Source of the DNA: Candidatus Kuenenia stuttgartensis
GTDB lineage: Bacteria; Planctomycetota; Planctomycetia; Planctomycetales; Planctomycetaceae
Length of the DNA: 55,470 nucleotides
Assembly: GCA_945904015.1 (NCBI GenBank)
Contig: CAMDPK010000023.1
Location: forward strand, 1-55,470
Reading direction: 5' to 3'
Below the pieces are notes generated by a model. The model did not search any database. It was not told the origin of the DNA and saw only the letters and a list, made by a program, of their open reading frames with translations. Made by a program: the position numbers and the translations under genes. Positions 8,933 through 17,636 of the stretch are shown one piece after another; the stretch's first letter is position 1, and each line of letters opens with the position of its first letter.

Positions 8933-9038
8933 CTTGTCCGGCTGATGGCTGTGAGCTGAAAGCTGATTGCCGTAATCCCAAATCCAAAAGGGATGTGATA
9001 ACAGCCATCAGCTTTCAGCCAACAGCTTTCGGCCGGAC
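8933..9038. repeat. REPIN-like palindromic element, family K
   Basis: Imperfect inverted arms start TGTCCGGC on the left and end GCCGGACA on the right, with an internal GCTGAAAGCTGAT and its complement. The element lies between the ceramidase-like start and the oxidase gene. It contains the oxidase stop codon at 9008-9010, so the last residues of that protein (LSGRKLLAES) are encoded by the element. Related copies lie at 10271 and 21358. Confidence 0.75.
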
Positions 9039-10231
9039 AGGCGGGCAAGACTGAGGAAGTCGATTGGTAACTCGGTGCGGCCGGTCGTTGCCAAGTCGGC
9101 GAAGACGCTGCCGAGAACCGAGGTGAACTTGAATCCGTGGCCAGAGAAACCGCAACCGATCACGACGTTGGAAAATTCGGGATGCCGATCGACGACGAAG
9201 TGCCGGTCGGGGGTGACGGTGTAGAGGCACGTCGAATACCGCGCGGGTTGCGGGCGAACGTTGGGTAGGCAAGTTTTCAAAAAGTTGGCGATCGGCTTAA
9301 CGTCGGAGTCGCGAAGTTGGCGATCCACGAGCAACGGATCGGCGACGAGTTCCCCGCCGGAGTGTTGAGCGACTTTGAGAACGTGCCCGTCGAGCGAGGG
9401 AAAGCCGTAAAACGTGGATGCCGTTTCGTGCGTAGCCCGGACGCCTACGTCCGGGCGCTCGGACGTAGGCGTCCGAGCTACGAAGTCAGGCGGCATCTCG
9501 AAATAAAACGTTGGCATCGACGCATCGAGGTTGTACGCCGGCGAAGTCGTCTCGAACCAAAAGATCGGCTTGCGAAGCACCTGCAACGGCAGCTTGAGAT
9601 CGGCGAGCACCGACGCCGCCCACGAACCGGCGGTGATGACCAATGACGCAGCGACGAACTCGCGAGTCGCCGTGCGGACACGAACTTCGCGGCCGGTGCT
9701 CGACCACGAGACGACCGGTTCATCGAACAACAGCGTCGCACCGTGAGCGGCCGCGCGATCCAGATGCGTGCGCACGCAGTCTTCGACTTTCAAGAATCCG
9801 GCGTCCGGTTCAAAGACGGCATCAAACGCATCCGGGACGCGAAAGCCGGGCCAGCGCTGTGTTGCTGCGGAAGCAGACAAGTTTTCGATGGTCAGTCCAT
9901 GCTGACTCGCGGAGAGTCGCGCGCCGGAGATCGCTTCGCTGTCGGGCAGACCGGCGAGCATCAGGCCGCACTTCCAGAACAATTGATACTGCGATTCGGC
10001 TTCGAGTTCGGCCCACAAGTCGTAGGCTCGCAGCAGCAGCGGGACGTAGTCGGGATGCTCGAAGTACGCCTTGCGGATGATCCGTGTTTCGCCGTGCGAG
10101 CTGCCTTGGTCGTGCGCCGGGCCGAAGCGGTCCAGGCCGAGCACTCGCAGACCGCGCCGCGCGAGATGGTACGCCGCTCCGCTGCCGAAGCCGCCGACTC
10201 CCAGTACGATCGCGTCGAACACTTCCGCCAT
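9008..10231 (-). CDS. Sarcosine oxidase / N-methyl-amino-acid oxidase-like flavoprotein
   Basis: This is a FAD-dependent oxidase of the DAO superfamily, MSOX/SolA branch, which oxidatively demethylates N-methyl amino acids. The 407 residues start with the dinucleotide motif AIVLGVGGFGSGAAYHLA and include SSHGETRIIRKAYFEHPDYVPL. The CLYTVTPDRHFVVDRHP segment carries the cysteine that holds FAD covalently in MSOX. GCGFSGHGFKF follows near the C-terminus. Two palindromic elements alter it. One is a 17-codon in-frame insertion (VARTPTSERPDVGVRAT) between MPPDF and the YGFPSLDG segment, at 9431-9482. The other encodes the last few residues and the stop. Whether the insertion leaves activity intact cannot be read from sequence; it falls in a loop of the substrate domain. 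Confidence 0.88.
   Translation of the reverse strand: MAEVFDAIVLGVGGFGSGAAYHLARRGLRVLGLDRFGPAHDQGSSHGETRIIRKAYFEHPDYVPLLLRAYDLWAELEAESQYQLFWKCGLMLAGLPDSEAISGARLSASQHGLTIENLSASAATQRWPGFRVPDAFDAVFEPDAGFLKVEDCVRTHLDRAAAHGATLLFDEPVVSWSSTGREVRVRTATREFVAASLVITAGSWAASVLADLKLPLQVLRKPIFWFETTSPAYNLDASMPTFYFEMPPDFVARTPTSERPDVGVRATHETASTFYGFPSLDGHVLKVAQHSGGELVADPLLVDRQLRDSDVKPIANFLKTCLPNVRPQPARYSTCLYTVTPDRHFVVDRHPEFSNVVIGCGFSGHGFKFTSVLGSVFADLATTGRTELPIDFLSLARLSGRKLLAES
9431..9482. repeat. REPIN-like palindromic element, family D, in frame inside the oxidase gene
   Basis: The element is 52 bases long. GTAG precedes the hairpin CCCGGACG-CCTA-CGTCCGGG, a four-base spacer follows, and the second hairpin is inverted and ends CTAC. 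It is read on the minus strand as 17 codons without a stop. A second copy with the same core lies at 44819-44872, outside genes. Confidence 0.9.
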
Positions 10232-10270
10232 GCGGCACCGTTTGTCAGTCTGCTGTTTTGTAAAAACGGT

Positions 10271-10340
10271 ATAACGGCTGTCGGCTGTCGGCGATCAGCT
10301 GTCGGCCGGATGCCGATTGCTGACAGCCGATGGCCGTTAT
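10271..10340. repeat. REPIN-like palindromic element, family K
   Basis: Imperfect inverted arms begin ATAACGGCTGTCGGCTGTC and end GACAGCCGATGGCCGTTAT. It fills the divergent space between the oxidase and the MFS transporter genes. The flanking AAAACGGTAT is shared with the element at 21358-21464, which supports common ancestry. Confidence 0.75.
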
Positions 10341-10395
10341 CCTTTTCTTTGCGAGCAGACTAAGGCTTCACGTTCAACACCGACAAGGCAACGAC

Positions 10396-11652
10396 ATGCA
10401 CCAGGAATCGGACCTGTCACGAACACGATTGCTGGGCATCTGCGGAATCCTGTTGTCGGCGTCGTTGATCAACTACGCCTGCCGGATGCCGTTCGCGCAG
10501 AACTCGATCGAGATCAAGGCGGCGTTCGGAGCCGACGGTTACGGCAGCGTCGAAGGCTTGTTTGGTTTGGGCTTCGCATGCGGAGGGCTGCTGTTCGGCT
10601 TCTTGGCGGACTTCGTCAAAGTCCGTTGGCTGTATCCGGTGGTGATGCTGTCGTGGGCGTTGGCTGGAGCCTCTTCCGCGTGGGTCGAGACTGTGGCAGG
10701 CTTGGGCATCAGCCGTTTTGCATTGGGTCTGTTTGAAGCCGGGCATTGGCCCTGTGCGTTGCGGACAACTCAGCGAGTTTTCAAGCCGGCTCAGCGAACT
10801 TGGGGAAACAGTTTGTTGCAGAGCGGAACGGCGGTGGGGTCGATCCTCACTCCGTTCCTGATCTTGGGGGTGCATCGGTACGACCCGCTTCAGTGGCGGC
10901 TGTCGTTTGTGCTGACCGGAGTGCTCAGCTTGCCGTGGGTTATTGCCTGGCTGCTGACATTGCGAGACGCCGATCTTCAGCGTCCGGTGATTGCGACTGA
11001 CGAAGCGGCGGCGGGAGTGGGAGAAGAGCGACAGCTTCGCGACCAAGTGTCGTGGTGGGACATCATGTCTTCGAAGCGTTGGTGGGTGTTGGTGGTGACG
11101 ACGATCTCGATCAACACGACGTGGCAGTTCATCCGAGTCTGGCAGTCAGACACGCTGCGCGAAGAGAAGGGGTACGACAAGGAGTTCGTGCAGTATTTCA
11201 CCGTGGTCTACAACGCGGCGACGTTGATCGGCAGCATCGGCGTGGGCTGGCTGGTGGGACGCTTGGCAACGCGCGGTTGGAACGTGCATCGCGCGCGAGT
11301 GGCGGTCTTCGCGGGCTGTTCGCTGCTGGTGGCGTTGCTGGTGCCGACCGCGTTCATGCCTGCGGGGTGGTTGTATCTGGGAAGCTGGCTGGTGATCGGC
11401 ATCGGGGCGCTCGGTCTGTTTCCCGTTTACTACTCGTTCAATCAAGACCTGTCGGCGAAGTATCAAGGCCGAGTCAGCGGTCTGCTGAGTTTTTCGTCGT
11501 GGCTGGTGCAGTTCTTCGTGCATCCGGCGGTGGGGACAGCGTTCAAGACGCATCCGGAAGCTCGGCCGTGGCTGTTCGCGACGATCGGCGTGCTGCCGCT
11601 GGTGGCGCTCATCGGACTGGTGGCGTTCTGGGGACGGAAAGAAGAAGCATGA
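10396..11652 (+). CDS. MFS transporter, organic-anion/sugar-acid type
   Basis: The 418-residue protein has about twelve hydrophobic helices and a central loop of about 35 polar residues (RDADLQRPVIATDEAAAGVGEE...). GFACGGLLFGFLADFVKVRW fits the MFS loop 2-3 signature region, and RFALGLFEAGHWPCALRTTQ is typical of the anion:cation symporter (ExuT/phthalate permease) subfamily, which takes up sugar acids and aromatic acids. I chose the ATG at 10396; upstream codons to 10330 are part of the palindromic element. Its stop overlaps the start of the CPXCG gene (ATGA), so the two are translationally coupled. The substrate is not predictable. Confidence 0.85.
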   Translation: MHQESDLSRTRLLGICGILLSASLINYACRMPFAQNSIEIKAAFGADGYGSVEGLFGLGFACGGLLFGFLADFVKVRWLYPVVMLSWALAGASSAWVETVAGLGISRFALGLFEAGHWPCALRTTQRVFKPAQRTWGNSLLQSGTAVGSILTPFLILGVHRYDPLQWRLSFVLTGVLSLPWVIAWLLTLRDADLQRPVIATDEAAAGVGEERQLRDQVSWWDIMSSKRWWVLVVTTISINTTWQFIRVWQSDTLREEKGYDKEFVQYFTVVYNAATLIGSIGVGWLVGRLATRGWNVHRARVAVFAGCSLLVALLVPTAFMPAGWLYLGSWLVIGIGALGLFPVYYSFNQDLSAKYQGRVSGLLSFSSWLVQFFVHPAVGTAFKTHPEARPWLFATIGVLPLVALIGLVAFWGRKEEA

Positions 11653-11867
11653 AGAAGCGCCGTCGAAAACGCCGCGACGTGGCTGTTGAAGCGTCGTATG
11701 TCTGCGACAACTGCGGCGAAGAAATTGTCATCCCGGTCGATCGCTCAGCGGGCGAGTCGCAGGAGTTCATCGAGGACTGCCCGGTCTGTTGTCATCCGCA
11801 GATGATTCGTGTCGAGGTCGACGAGAGCGGCGAGGCGCGCGCCTGGAGTGAAGGCGAAGCGAATTGA
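11649..11867 (+). CDS. CPXCG-type cysteine-rich (zinc-ribbon-like) small protein
   Basis: The 72-residue product has a very basic start (MKKRRRKRRD), then CDNCGEE and, about 30 residues later, CPVCCHP. The two CxxC pairs would form a small zinc ribbon, as in the CPXCG-motif family of uncharacterised bacterial proteins. The ATG overlaps the MFS stop in ATGA and is preceded by AAAGAAGAAG. The convergent alpha-E gene ends one base past its stop, leaving no room for a separate terminator between them. Confidence 0.85.
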   Translation: MKKRRRKRRDVAVEASYVCDNCGEEIVIPVDRSAGESQEFIEDCPVCCHPQMIRVEVDESGEARAWSEGEAN

Positions 11868-11868
11868 A

Positions 11869-12903
11869 TCACTCGGCAGTCGATGAGGATTGTGACTGCG
11901 ACTGCGATTGTGATTGTGACTGTGTCTGTGATTGCGATTGTTCGCTGACGTTGGCGATCGGTTGCGTGGCGAAGAAGCTGTCGAAGATCGCGGCGTCCAC
12001 TTCGTTGATGCTGAGTTGGACGCGGTCGATGAATTCGTGCAGGCCGGAATGAATGATGTCGGCGGCTTGCGTGAACTCGAATTCGGAGCGCAGCCGGCCC
12101 AACAGTTTTTCGGCCCGGAGTTGAAACGTCCCTTCGGGCGAACCGGTGATGGCTCGCAGCGATTCTTCGGCACGGCTCAGGCAATAGCGGACGGAACGGG
12201 GGAAATCTTGGTCGAGCATCAAGAAACCGACGACGTGTTCCGGTGCGATGCGGCCACGGACTCGGCGATACATTTCCAGCGCGCTGGCGGACTTCAACAA
12301 TGCGGCCCACTGGATCACGTCGAGCGGCGTTCCAACTTCGCTGGTCGTCGGCAGCAGGATGAAATACTTCACGTCGAGAATGCGTGAGGTCTTGTCGGCT
12401 CGTTCGAGGTTGCGGCCCATGCGACCGAAGTGCCACGCCTCGTTGCGTGACATCAGCGATTCCATGATGCCAACCAGCAGTTGGCTGTAGCGTTTGACCT
12501 CGCCGAGAAAATGGGTCGTGTTCTCCAGCGCGTTGGGGACATCGGCCCCGCGCACGAAGAGGTAGAACTTGTTGAGTTCCTCCCAGACTTCCGAGGGGAG
12601 GCTGCCGCGGATCGTGCGGGCGTTCTCGCGCGCCGAGTACAAACACGACACGATCGAGTTGGGGTTCTTGCGGTCGAACGTGAGGAACTGCCAGACGCTA
12701 TCGCGAGTGGCTGGGCCGTGACGCTCGGAGAATGTTTTGTGATCGCCGGTCGTGGCGACGAGCGGTTCCCACTGCTGGCTGAGGCTGTCGCCGAGGTCCA
12801 GCGTCATGTGCATATTGACGTCCAGAAACCGCGCGACGTTCTCCGCCCGCTCGACATAGCGGCTTAACCAGAACACGGAATCCGCCACGCGGCTCAGCAT
12901 CAA
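11869..12903 (-). CDS. Alpha-E domain protein (DUF403)
   Basis: The 344-residue protein opens with MMLSRVADSVFWLSRYVERA, the diagnostic start of the alpha-helical, glutamate-rich alpha-E family. It continues with the family's conserved segments (GRMGRNLERADKTSRILDVKYF and FLMLDQDFPRSVRYCLSRAEESL). The family has no assigned reaction. Comparative genomics places it with circularly permuted ATP-grasp and transglutaminase proteins in a proposed amide or peptide modification system, and both partners are present upstream here. A SD-like AAGGA lies about 10 bases before the ATG. The last about 25 residues are a glutamine-serine dipeptide repeat absent from the core domain. The upstream ATP-grasp gene is on the same strand, separated by 130 bases that hold a palindromic element. 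Confidence 0.92.
   Translation of the reverse strand: MMLSRVADSVFWLSRYVERAENVARFLDVNMHMTLDLGDSLSQQWEPLVATTGDHKTFSERHGPATRDSVWQFLTFDRKNPNSIVSCLYSARENARTIRGSLPSEVWEELNKFYLFVRGADVPNALENTTHFLGEVKRYSQLLVGIMESLMSRNEAWHFGRMGRNLERADKTSRILDVKYFILLPTTSEVGTPLDVIQWAALLKSASALEMYRRVRGRIAPEHVVGFLMLDQDFPRSVRYCLSRAEESLRAITGSPEGTFQLRAEKLLGRLRSEFEFTQAADIIHSGLHEFIDRVQLSINEVDAAIFDSFFATQPIANVSEQSQSQTQSQSQSQSQSQSSSTAE
11889..11942. repeat. Hexanucleotide tandem repeat encoding (Gln-Ser)n
   Basis: About nine six-base units of the form CARTCN (minus strand) encode a Gln-Ser dipeptide repeat at the C-terminus of the alpha-E protein. One unit encodes Gln-Thr. Codons vary between units (CAA/CAG, TCA/TCG/TCC), so it is not a fresh slippage product. 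Confidence 0.85.
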
Positions 12904-12922
12904 AGAAATCCTTGGTCATCAC

Positions 12923-13014
12923 TAACCCGAAGCGTCAGCGAGGGCGAACGCTCACCCGACTGCCACCACGGCGACGCGTTGTGAAGCGTTCGCCCTCGCT
13001 GACGCTTCGGGTTA
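12923..13014. repeat. REPIN-like palindromic element, family B
   Basis: The left arm TAACCCGAAGCGTCAGCGAG is mirrored by CTCGCTGACGCTTCGGGTTA, about 30 bases per arm including GGCGAACGCT, with a spacer of about 32 bases. It lies between the ATP-grasp gene and the downstream alpha-E gene, upstream of the alpha-E ribosome-binding site. Other copies are at 17534, 19286 and 45797. Confidence 0.9.
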
Positions 13015-13033
13015 CATGAGCACCGCATTCGGT

Positions 13034-14464
13034 TCATGCCAGCACCCAGGTGTCTTTGCTGCCGCCGCCCTGCGACGAGTTCACGATCAGCGAACCTTTC
13101 CTCAACGCGACGCGCGTCAGGCCGCCTGGCAGCACGAAGATGTCTTTGCCATAGAGCATGTATGGTCGCAGATCGACGTGCCGGCCTTCGAGGTGATCGT
13201 CCACGATGGTCGGCACGCGCGACAGCGCGAGCATCGGTTGAGCGATGTAGTTGCGCGGGTTGGCTCGGATTAAATCGGCGCACTTCGCGAGTTCCTCCGA
13301 GGTCGCTCGCGGGCCGATCACGATGCCGTAGCCGCCCGATTCGTTCGTTGGTTTGATGACTAGCTTCGAGAGGTTGTGCAGCACGTATTGCAGGTCTTCC
13401 GGTTCCGAGCAGATGCGTGTCGGCACGTTGTTGAGGATCGGGTCTTCGCCGAGATAGTACTTGATGATCCTCGGCACGTAGGCATAGATCGCCTTGTCGT
13501 CGGCGACGCCGGTGCCGGGAGCGTTCGCCAGCGTGACTCGCCCTTTGCGGTACACGTCCATCAAGCCGGGAACGCCGAGCGCGGAATCGGGACGAAAACA
13601 TTTCGGATCGAGGAACGTGTCGTCGATGCGGCGATAGATCACATCGACGCGCTGTAAGCCGCGGGTCGTTCTCATGCAGACGTAGCCGTCGGAGACCACA
13701 AGATCCGAGCCTTCGACCAACTCCACGCCCATCTGCTGCGCGAGAAAACTGTGCTCGAAGTACGCCGAGTTGTAGATGCCCGGCGTGAGCACCACGACAT
13801 TCGGGCTTTGCGTGTTCGGTGGGGCGACGTGTTGCAGCGTCTCAAGCAATCGTTCGGGATAGTCCTCGACCGGCTGAATGCGGAGGCCACCGAAAATTTG
13901 CGGAAACGTCCGCTTCATCACTTCGCGGTTCTCGATGACGTATGACACGCCGGACGGACAACGCAGGTTGTCTTCAAGCACGTAGAACTTGCCGTCGCCG
14001 TCGCGCACCAAATCGGTGCCGACCACATGGCACCACACTCCGCCGGGGGGCTTCAGGCCCACGCACTGCTTCAGATAGCACGAGGCCGAGAACACCAACT
14101 CGGCAGGCACGACGCCGTCTTTGAGAATGCGCTGCTCGTTGTAGACATCGTCGATGAACACGTTCAGCGCGAAGATGCGCTGCCGCAGTCCGCGCTGAAT
14201 GATCTCGAACTCGGCCCCGTCCACGATGCGCGGCACAATGTCGAAGGGCCAGACTTTTTCGGTTCCCGCCTCGTGTCCGTAAACGGCGAACGTGATCCCC
14301 ATGTTGAGCAGCGTCAGGTCCGCCGCCTTCTGCCGGCGCACGAGCTCGCCGTCCGATAACGCGCTCAGCCGGCTCGCCAGCACATCGGCTCGCGAACGCG
14401 GCGTGCCCGCCTCGTCAAACATCTCGTCGTAGAAACCGTCGGTTTGGTAATTGTCCAATCGCAT
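13034..14464 (-). CDS. Circularly permuted ATP-grasp type 2 protein (DUF404/DUF407)
   Basis: The 476-residue protein starts [20 protein letters not shown] and contains the typical [61 protein letters not shown] and [15 protein letters not shown] blocks. The end ([20 protein letters not shown]) is also typical, and the length is normal for the stand-alone family. ATP-grasp enzymes join a carboxylate to an amine through an acyl phosphate; for this family the substrates are unknown, with a peptide or amide role proposed from gene neighbourhoods. The ATG at 14464 has an AAGGTG upstream. A frame open to 14740 adds 92 residues with no family resemblance. The alpha-E gene follows on the same strand. 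Confidence 0.92.
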   Translation of the reverse strand: MRLDNYQTDGFYDEMFDEAGTPRSRADVLASRLSALSDGELVRRQKAADLTLLNMGITFAVYGHEAGTEKVWPFDIVPRIVDGAEFEIIQRGLRQRIFALNVFIDDVYNEQRILKDGVVPAELVFSASCYLKQCVGLKPPGGVWCHVVGTDLVRDGDGKFYVLEDNLRCPSGVSYVIENREVMKRTFPQIFGGLRIQPVEDYPERLLETLQHVAPPNTQSPNVVVLTPGIYNSAYFEHSFLAQQMGVELVEGSDLVVSDGYVCMRTTRGLQRVDVIYRRIDDTFLDPKCFRPDSALGVPGLMDVYRKGRVTLANAPGTGVADDKAIYAYVPRIIKYYLGEDPILNNVPTRICSEPEDLQYVLHNLSKLVIKPTNESGGYGIVIGPRATSEELAKCADLIRANPRNYIAQPMLALSRVPTIVDDHLEGRHVDLRPYMLYGKDIFVLPGGLTRVALRKGSLIVNSSQGGGSKDTWVLA

Positions 14465-14859
14465 GAGCGCACCTTGTCCGCGATTCGCGAAGAAAGCAAC
14501 CGGCATACCGAAACAGAATCGCCGAGCCTGCTGAGCGTTCGTCTTCGTGAATCGCCCGAAAATTGCTTGGCAATCACCGCGACCACAGTCCAGTACGGTC
14601 TCGCTTGCCAGCGAATGAGGCACTGTGCGTCGAATTCTGTCGCAGGTTGACTCTCCGTGACGGTTTGGAAAACACCGGATTTCGCAGGGTTCTCCGGTGG
14701 CGACTGGCCGGATGCGCCCGGCACGCCAGTTGCCTTTCATCGCCGGTTGCGCCGCAACGTAGGTCAGCCTTTCCAGGCTGACCCGATCTGGAACCGACGC
14801 GGTTGAACCATTCGGGTCAGGCTGGAAAGCCTGACCTACGACATCAGGAACGCACCGCT
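14465..14859. promoter_or_regulatory. Divergent intergenic region between ATP-grasp and phosphorylase genes
   Basis: About 395 bases separate the starts of two divergent genes, so both promoters should lie here. I could not pick out -35/-10 boxes with confidence. The right end holds a palindromic element (14758-14840) whose edge is about 20 bases from the phosphorylase ATG. Confidence 0.45.
14758..14840. repeat. REPIN-like palindromic element, family G
   Basis: Each arm is GTAG followed by a hairpin (GTCAGCC-TTTCCA-GGCTGAC). The second arm is inverted and ends GGAAAGCCTGACCTAC. It sits just upstream of the ATG of the alpha-glucan phosphorylase gene, leaving AGGA plus about 9 bases as leader, so it could affect expression. 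Confidence 0.9.
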
Positions 14860-17529
14860 ATGACCAACACCCTCGCCAGCCATCCGACTTCGGACATTGC
14901 CCCGTTCAGCCCGGAGGAACTGCGTGAGACGCTCGCCGGGTCACGCAACCCGGAAGAGACGCTCGCCAAACTGGTGTTTGCCATTCAGCAGCGGCTGAAG
15001 ACCGATGTCTGCTCGGTTTACTTGCTGGAGCAGAACCGATCGCATTTGGTTCTGGCCGCGACGGTCGGCTTACGAAGCGATTGCATCGGCCGAGTCCGCA
15101 TGGCGTTGCACGAAGGACTCGCCGGCATGGTCGCCGAACAACTGCGGCCGATCGCGGTCGAGGACGCGATGCGGCATCCACGCTTCAAGTATTTCGCCGA
15201 GGCCGGTGAAGACGAATATCACTCGTATCTCGGCGTGCCGATTGTCGAGCGGGGGCTGTTGCAAGGGGTGCTCGTCGTGCAATCGGCCGAGGCTCGCAGC
15301 TTCACGCGCGAGGAAAGCGAACTGCTCGCCGCGACCGGTAAGCAATTGGCGAATCTCATCAGCGATTGCCGATCGCTCGACCAATTCATCGCGCCGGTGC
15401 AGAAGCGGTTGTGGGCGCTTGCGAGCAATCTGCGTTGGTGTTGGGACGCCGATACGACGGAAATCTTCCGCGATCTCGATCCCGTCCGCTGGCACGATTC
15501 CGGACACAATCCGATCACGCTGCTGTCCGAGTTCACCGTCGAAAACCTGGACCGGCTCGAAGATCGCGTGCGGCAACTCTCGCTGCAAAGCCGCATCGAC
15601 CTCGCGTATCGCCGCTTGCAGGACTATCTCAATCCAAAGACCAGTTGGGGCGATCGGCACGTCGGCATCCTCCGCGCGAAGCCGGTCGCGTACTTCTCGG
15701 CCGAGTTCGGAATCCACGAGTCGCTGCCGATCTATTCTGGCGGACTCGGCGTGTTGTCTGGCGACCACATCAAGAGTGCGTCGGACTTGGACATCCCGTT
15801 AGTTGGCATCGGACTGTTCTACAACCAAGGCTACTTCCGGCAGTGGATCGACGCGCAAGGCTGGCAGCGCGAGGATTATCTCTACGTGAATCACAGCCGC
15901 CTGCCGTTGCGCCTGGCAACGGCGAACGGTGCTCCGATCGTGGTGGAACTGCCGACGCGCACCGGGATGATCTCTGCTCGTGTGTGGCAGTTGGCGGCGG
16001 GTCGCATCACGCTGTATCTGCTCGACTCCGACATCCCCGGCAACGCGCCGGAGGATCGGCAACTGACCGCTCGGCTGTACGGCGGCGACACGCGCGTCCG
16101 CATTCGCCAGGAGTTGCTTCTCGGCGTCGGCGGTGTGAAGGCGCTCAAGCAACTGGGCATCGCGCCGAGCGTGCTGCACCTCAACGAAGGACACAGCGCG
16201 TTCGCCGCGCTCGAATTGATGCGTCAGAAGATGCACGATGAAGGAATCGACCTCTGGGAATCCCAGCGCCGAGTCGCTCGGCAAATCTGCTTCACGACGC
16301 ACACGCCGGTTCCGGCCGGCCACGACCGTTTCGAGTCGGGCCTCATCGAAGAACATCTCGGCCCGCTGCGCGAGCAGATGGGCATGGATCACGAACAACT
16401 CATGTCGTTCGGCCGAGTCGATCGCCACAACAGTGGCGAGCCGTTCTGCATGACGGTCCTCGCGTTAAAGATGTCCCGCCGAGCGAACGCCGTTTCGTCG
16501 CTACACGGCGAAGTCTCACGCAGCATGTGGACCTGCCTGTGGCCCGGTCGCGGCGAAGAAGAAATTCCGATCGGCCACATCACGAACGGAGTTCACACGC
16601 CGACCTGGCTCGCGCCGCAGATGCGCGATCTCTACAACCATTGCCTCGGCACCGAATGGCAGCAGCGCGCCGGCACGCCGGAGGCTTGGGAGAAAGTGGA
16701 CGACATCGCCGACAGCCAGCTTTGGGAAACACACCTCGCCTGCAAGCAAGGTCTGTTCGACTTCGCCCGCCGCCGAGTCTCGTCGGAGGCCGAACACCGC
16801 GGCGAGGCTCCCGAAATCGTCTCGCAACTTCGCCGAGTGCTCAGCACCGACGCGCTGACCATCGGCTTCGCGCGCCGCTTCGCGACGTACAAACGGGCCG
16901 ACTTAATGCTGCGCGACCTCGACCTGTTGGCGACGCTGGTGAACGACCCGCAGTTTCCGATCCAGTTTGTCTTCGCGGGCAAAGCCCATCCGCACGACCA
17001 GCCGGGTAAACGCATCCTGCAAGAGATCTTCAGAATCTCGCGCCTGCCGGAGTTCTTCGGCAAAGTGGTCTTCATCGAGGACTACGACATCAACGTCGGC
17101 CGGCATCTCGTGCAGGGCGTTGATGTGTGGCTGAACAATCCACGCAAGCCGCTCGAAGCCTCCGGCACCAGCGGCGAGAAAGTCGTGCTCAACGGCGTGT
17201 TGAATTGCTCGGTGCTCGACGGCTGGTGGGCCGAAGCCTACGACGGCCGCAACGGCTTCGCGATCGGCCAAGGTGAAACGCACTCCGACACCGGTCGCCA
17301 CGACGGCCAAGATGCCGAGTCGTTCTACGAAGTCTTGCAGCGAGAAGTCATCCCGCTGTTCTATGACCGCGATAAAGACGGCCTGCCACGCGGCTGGATC
17401 ACGCGCGTAAAGCGAGCAATTCGCGGACTCGGCTGGCGCTTCAGCGCGGATCGTATGGTCATGGACTACGTCCAGAAGTGCTACATCCCCGCCGCCGGTG
17501 GGCTTTCGAGCGACATGAGTCGGCTGTGA
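14860..17529 (+). CDS. GAF-domain-fused alpha-glucan (glycogen) phosphorylase
   Basis: The enzyme would release glucose-1-phosphate from glycogen-type glucans. The 889 residues begin with a GAF domain (about 25-165; VCSVYLLEQNRSHLVLAATV, GLAGMVAEQLRPIAVEDAM, YLGVPIVERGLLQGVLVVQS) very like the GAF of PtsP-type enzymes. Next comes a DUF3417 segment (about 180-265) and a GT35 core starting near residue 276 (YFSAEFGIHESLPIYSGGLG). The PLP-site region SGTSGEKVVLNGVLN is present near residue 775. The core is the short, plant/archaeal-like form rather than E. coli GlgP. A sensory GAF domain on this enzyme is unusual and suggests allosteric control by an unknown ligand. It is divergently transcribed from the ATP-grasp gene and convergent with a transglutaminase gene. 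Confidence 0.93.
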   Translation: MTNTLASHPTSDIAPFSPEELRETLAGSRNPEETLAKLVFAIQQRLKTDVCSVYLLEQNRSHLVLAATVGLRSDCIGRVRMALHEGLAGMVAEQLRPIAVEDAMRHPRFKYFAEAGEDEYHSYLGVPIVERGLLQGVLVVQSAEARSFTREESELLAATGKQLANLISDCRSLDQFIAPVQKRLWALASNLRWCWDADTTEIFRDLDPVRWHDSGHNPITLLSEFTVENLDRLEDRVRQLSLQSRIDLAYRRLQDYLNPKTSWGDRHVGILRAKPVAYFSAEFGIHESLPIYSGGLGVLSGDHIKSASDLDIPLVGIGLFYNQGYFRQWIDAQGWQREDYLYVNHSRLPLRLATANGAPIVVELPTRTGMISARVWQLAAGRITLYLLDSDIPGNAPEDRQLTARLYGGDTRVRIRQELLLGVGGVKALKQLGIAPSVLHLNEGHSAFAALELMRQKMHDEGIDLWESQRRVARQICFTTHTPVPAGHDRFESGLIEEHLGPLREQMGMDHEQLMSFGRVDRHNSGEPFCMTVLALKMSRRANAVSSLHGEVSRSMWTCLWPGRGEEEIPIGHITNGVHTPTWLAPQMRDLYNHCLGTEWQQRAGTPEAWEKVDDIADSQLWETHLACKQGLFDFARRRVSSEAEHRGEAPEIVSQLRRVLSTDALTIGFARRFATYKRADLMLRDLDLLATLVNDPQFPIQFVFAGKAHPHDQPGKRILQEIFRISRLPEFFGKVVFIEDYDINVGRHLVQGVDVWLNNPRKPLEASGTSGEKVVLNGVLNCSVLDGWWAEAYDGRNGFAIGQGETHSDTGRHDGQDAESFYEVLQREVIPLFYDRDKDGLPRGWITRVKRAIRGLGWRFSADRMVMDYVQKCYIPAAGGLSSDMSRL

Positions 17530-17533
17530 GTCA

Positions 17534-17632
17534 CACTAACCCGACGCGCCAGCGAGGGCGAACGCTTCATCGACGATGTTCTTCATCGCCACGCTGTGAA
17601 GCACTCTCCCTCGCTGGCGCGTCGGGTTAGTG
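17534..17632. repeat. REPIN-like palindromic element, family B
   Basis: Inverted arms begin CACTAACCCGACGCGCCAGC and end in the exact complement. It occupies the whole gap between the convergent phosphorylase and transglutaminase genes, so it may serve as a bidirectional terminator. Confidence 0.9.
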
Positions 17633-17636
17633 TCGG

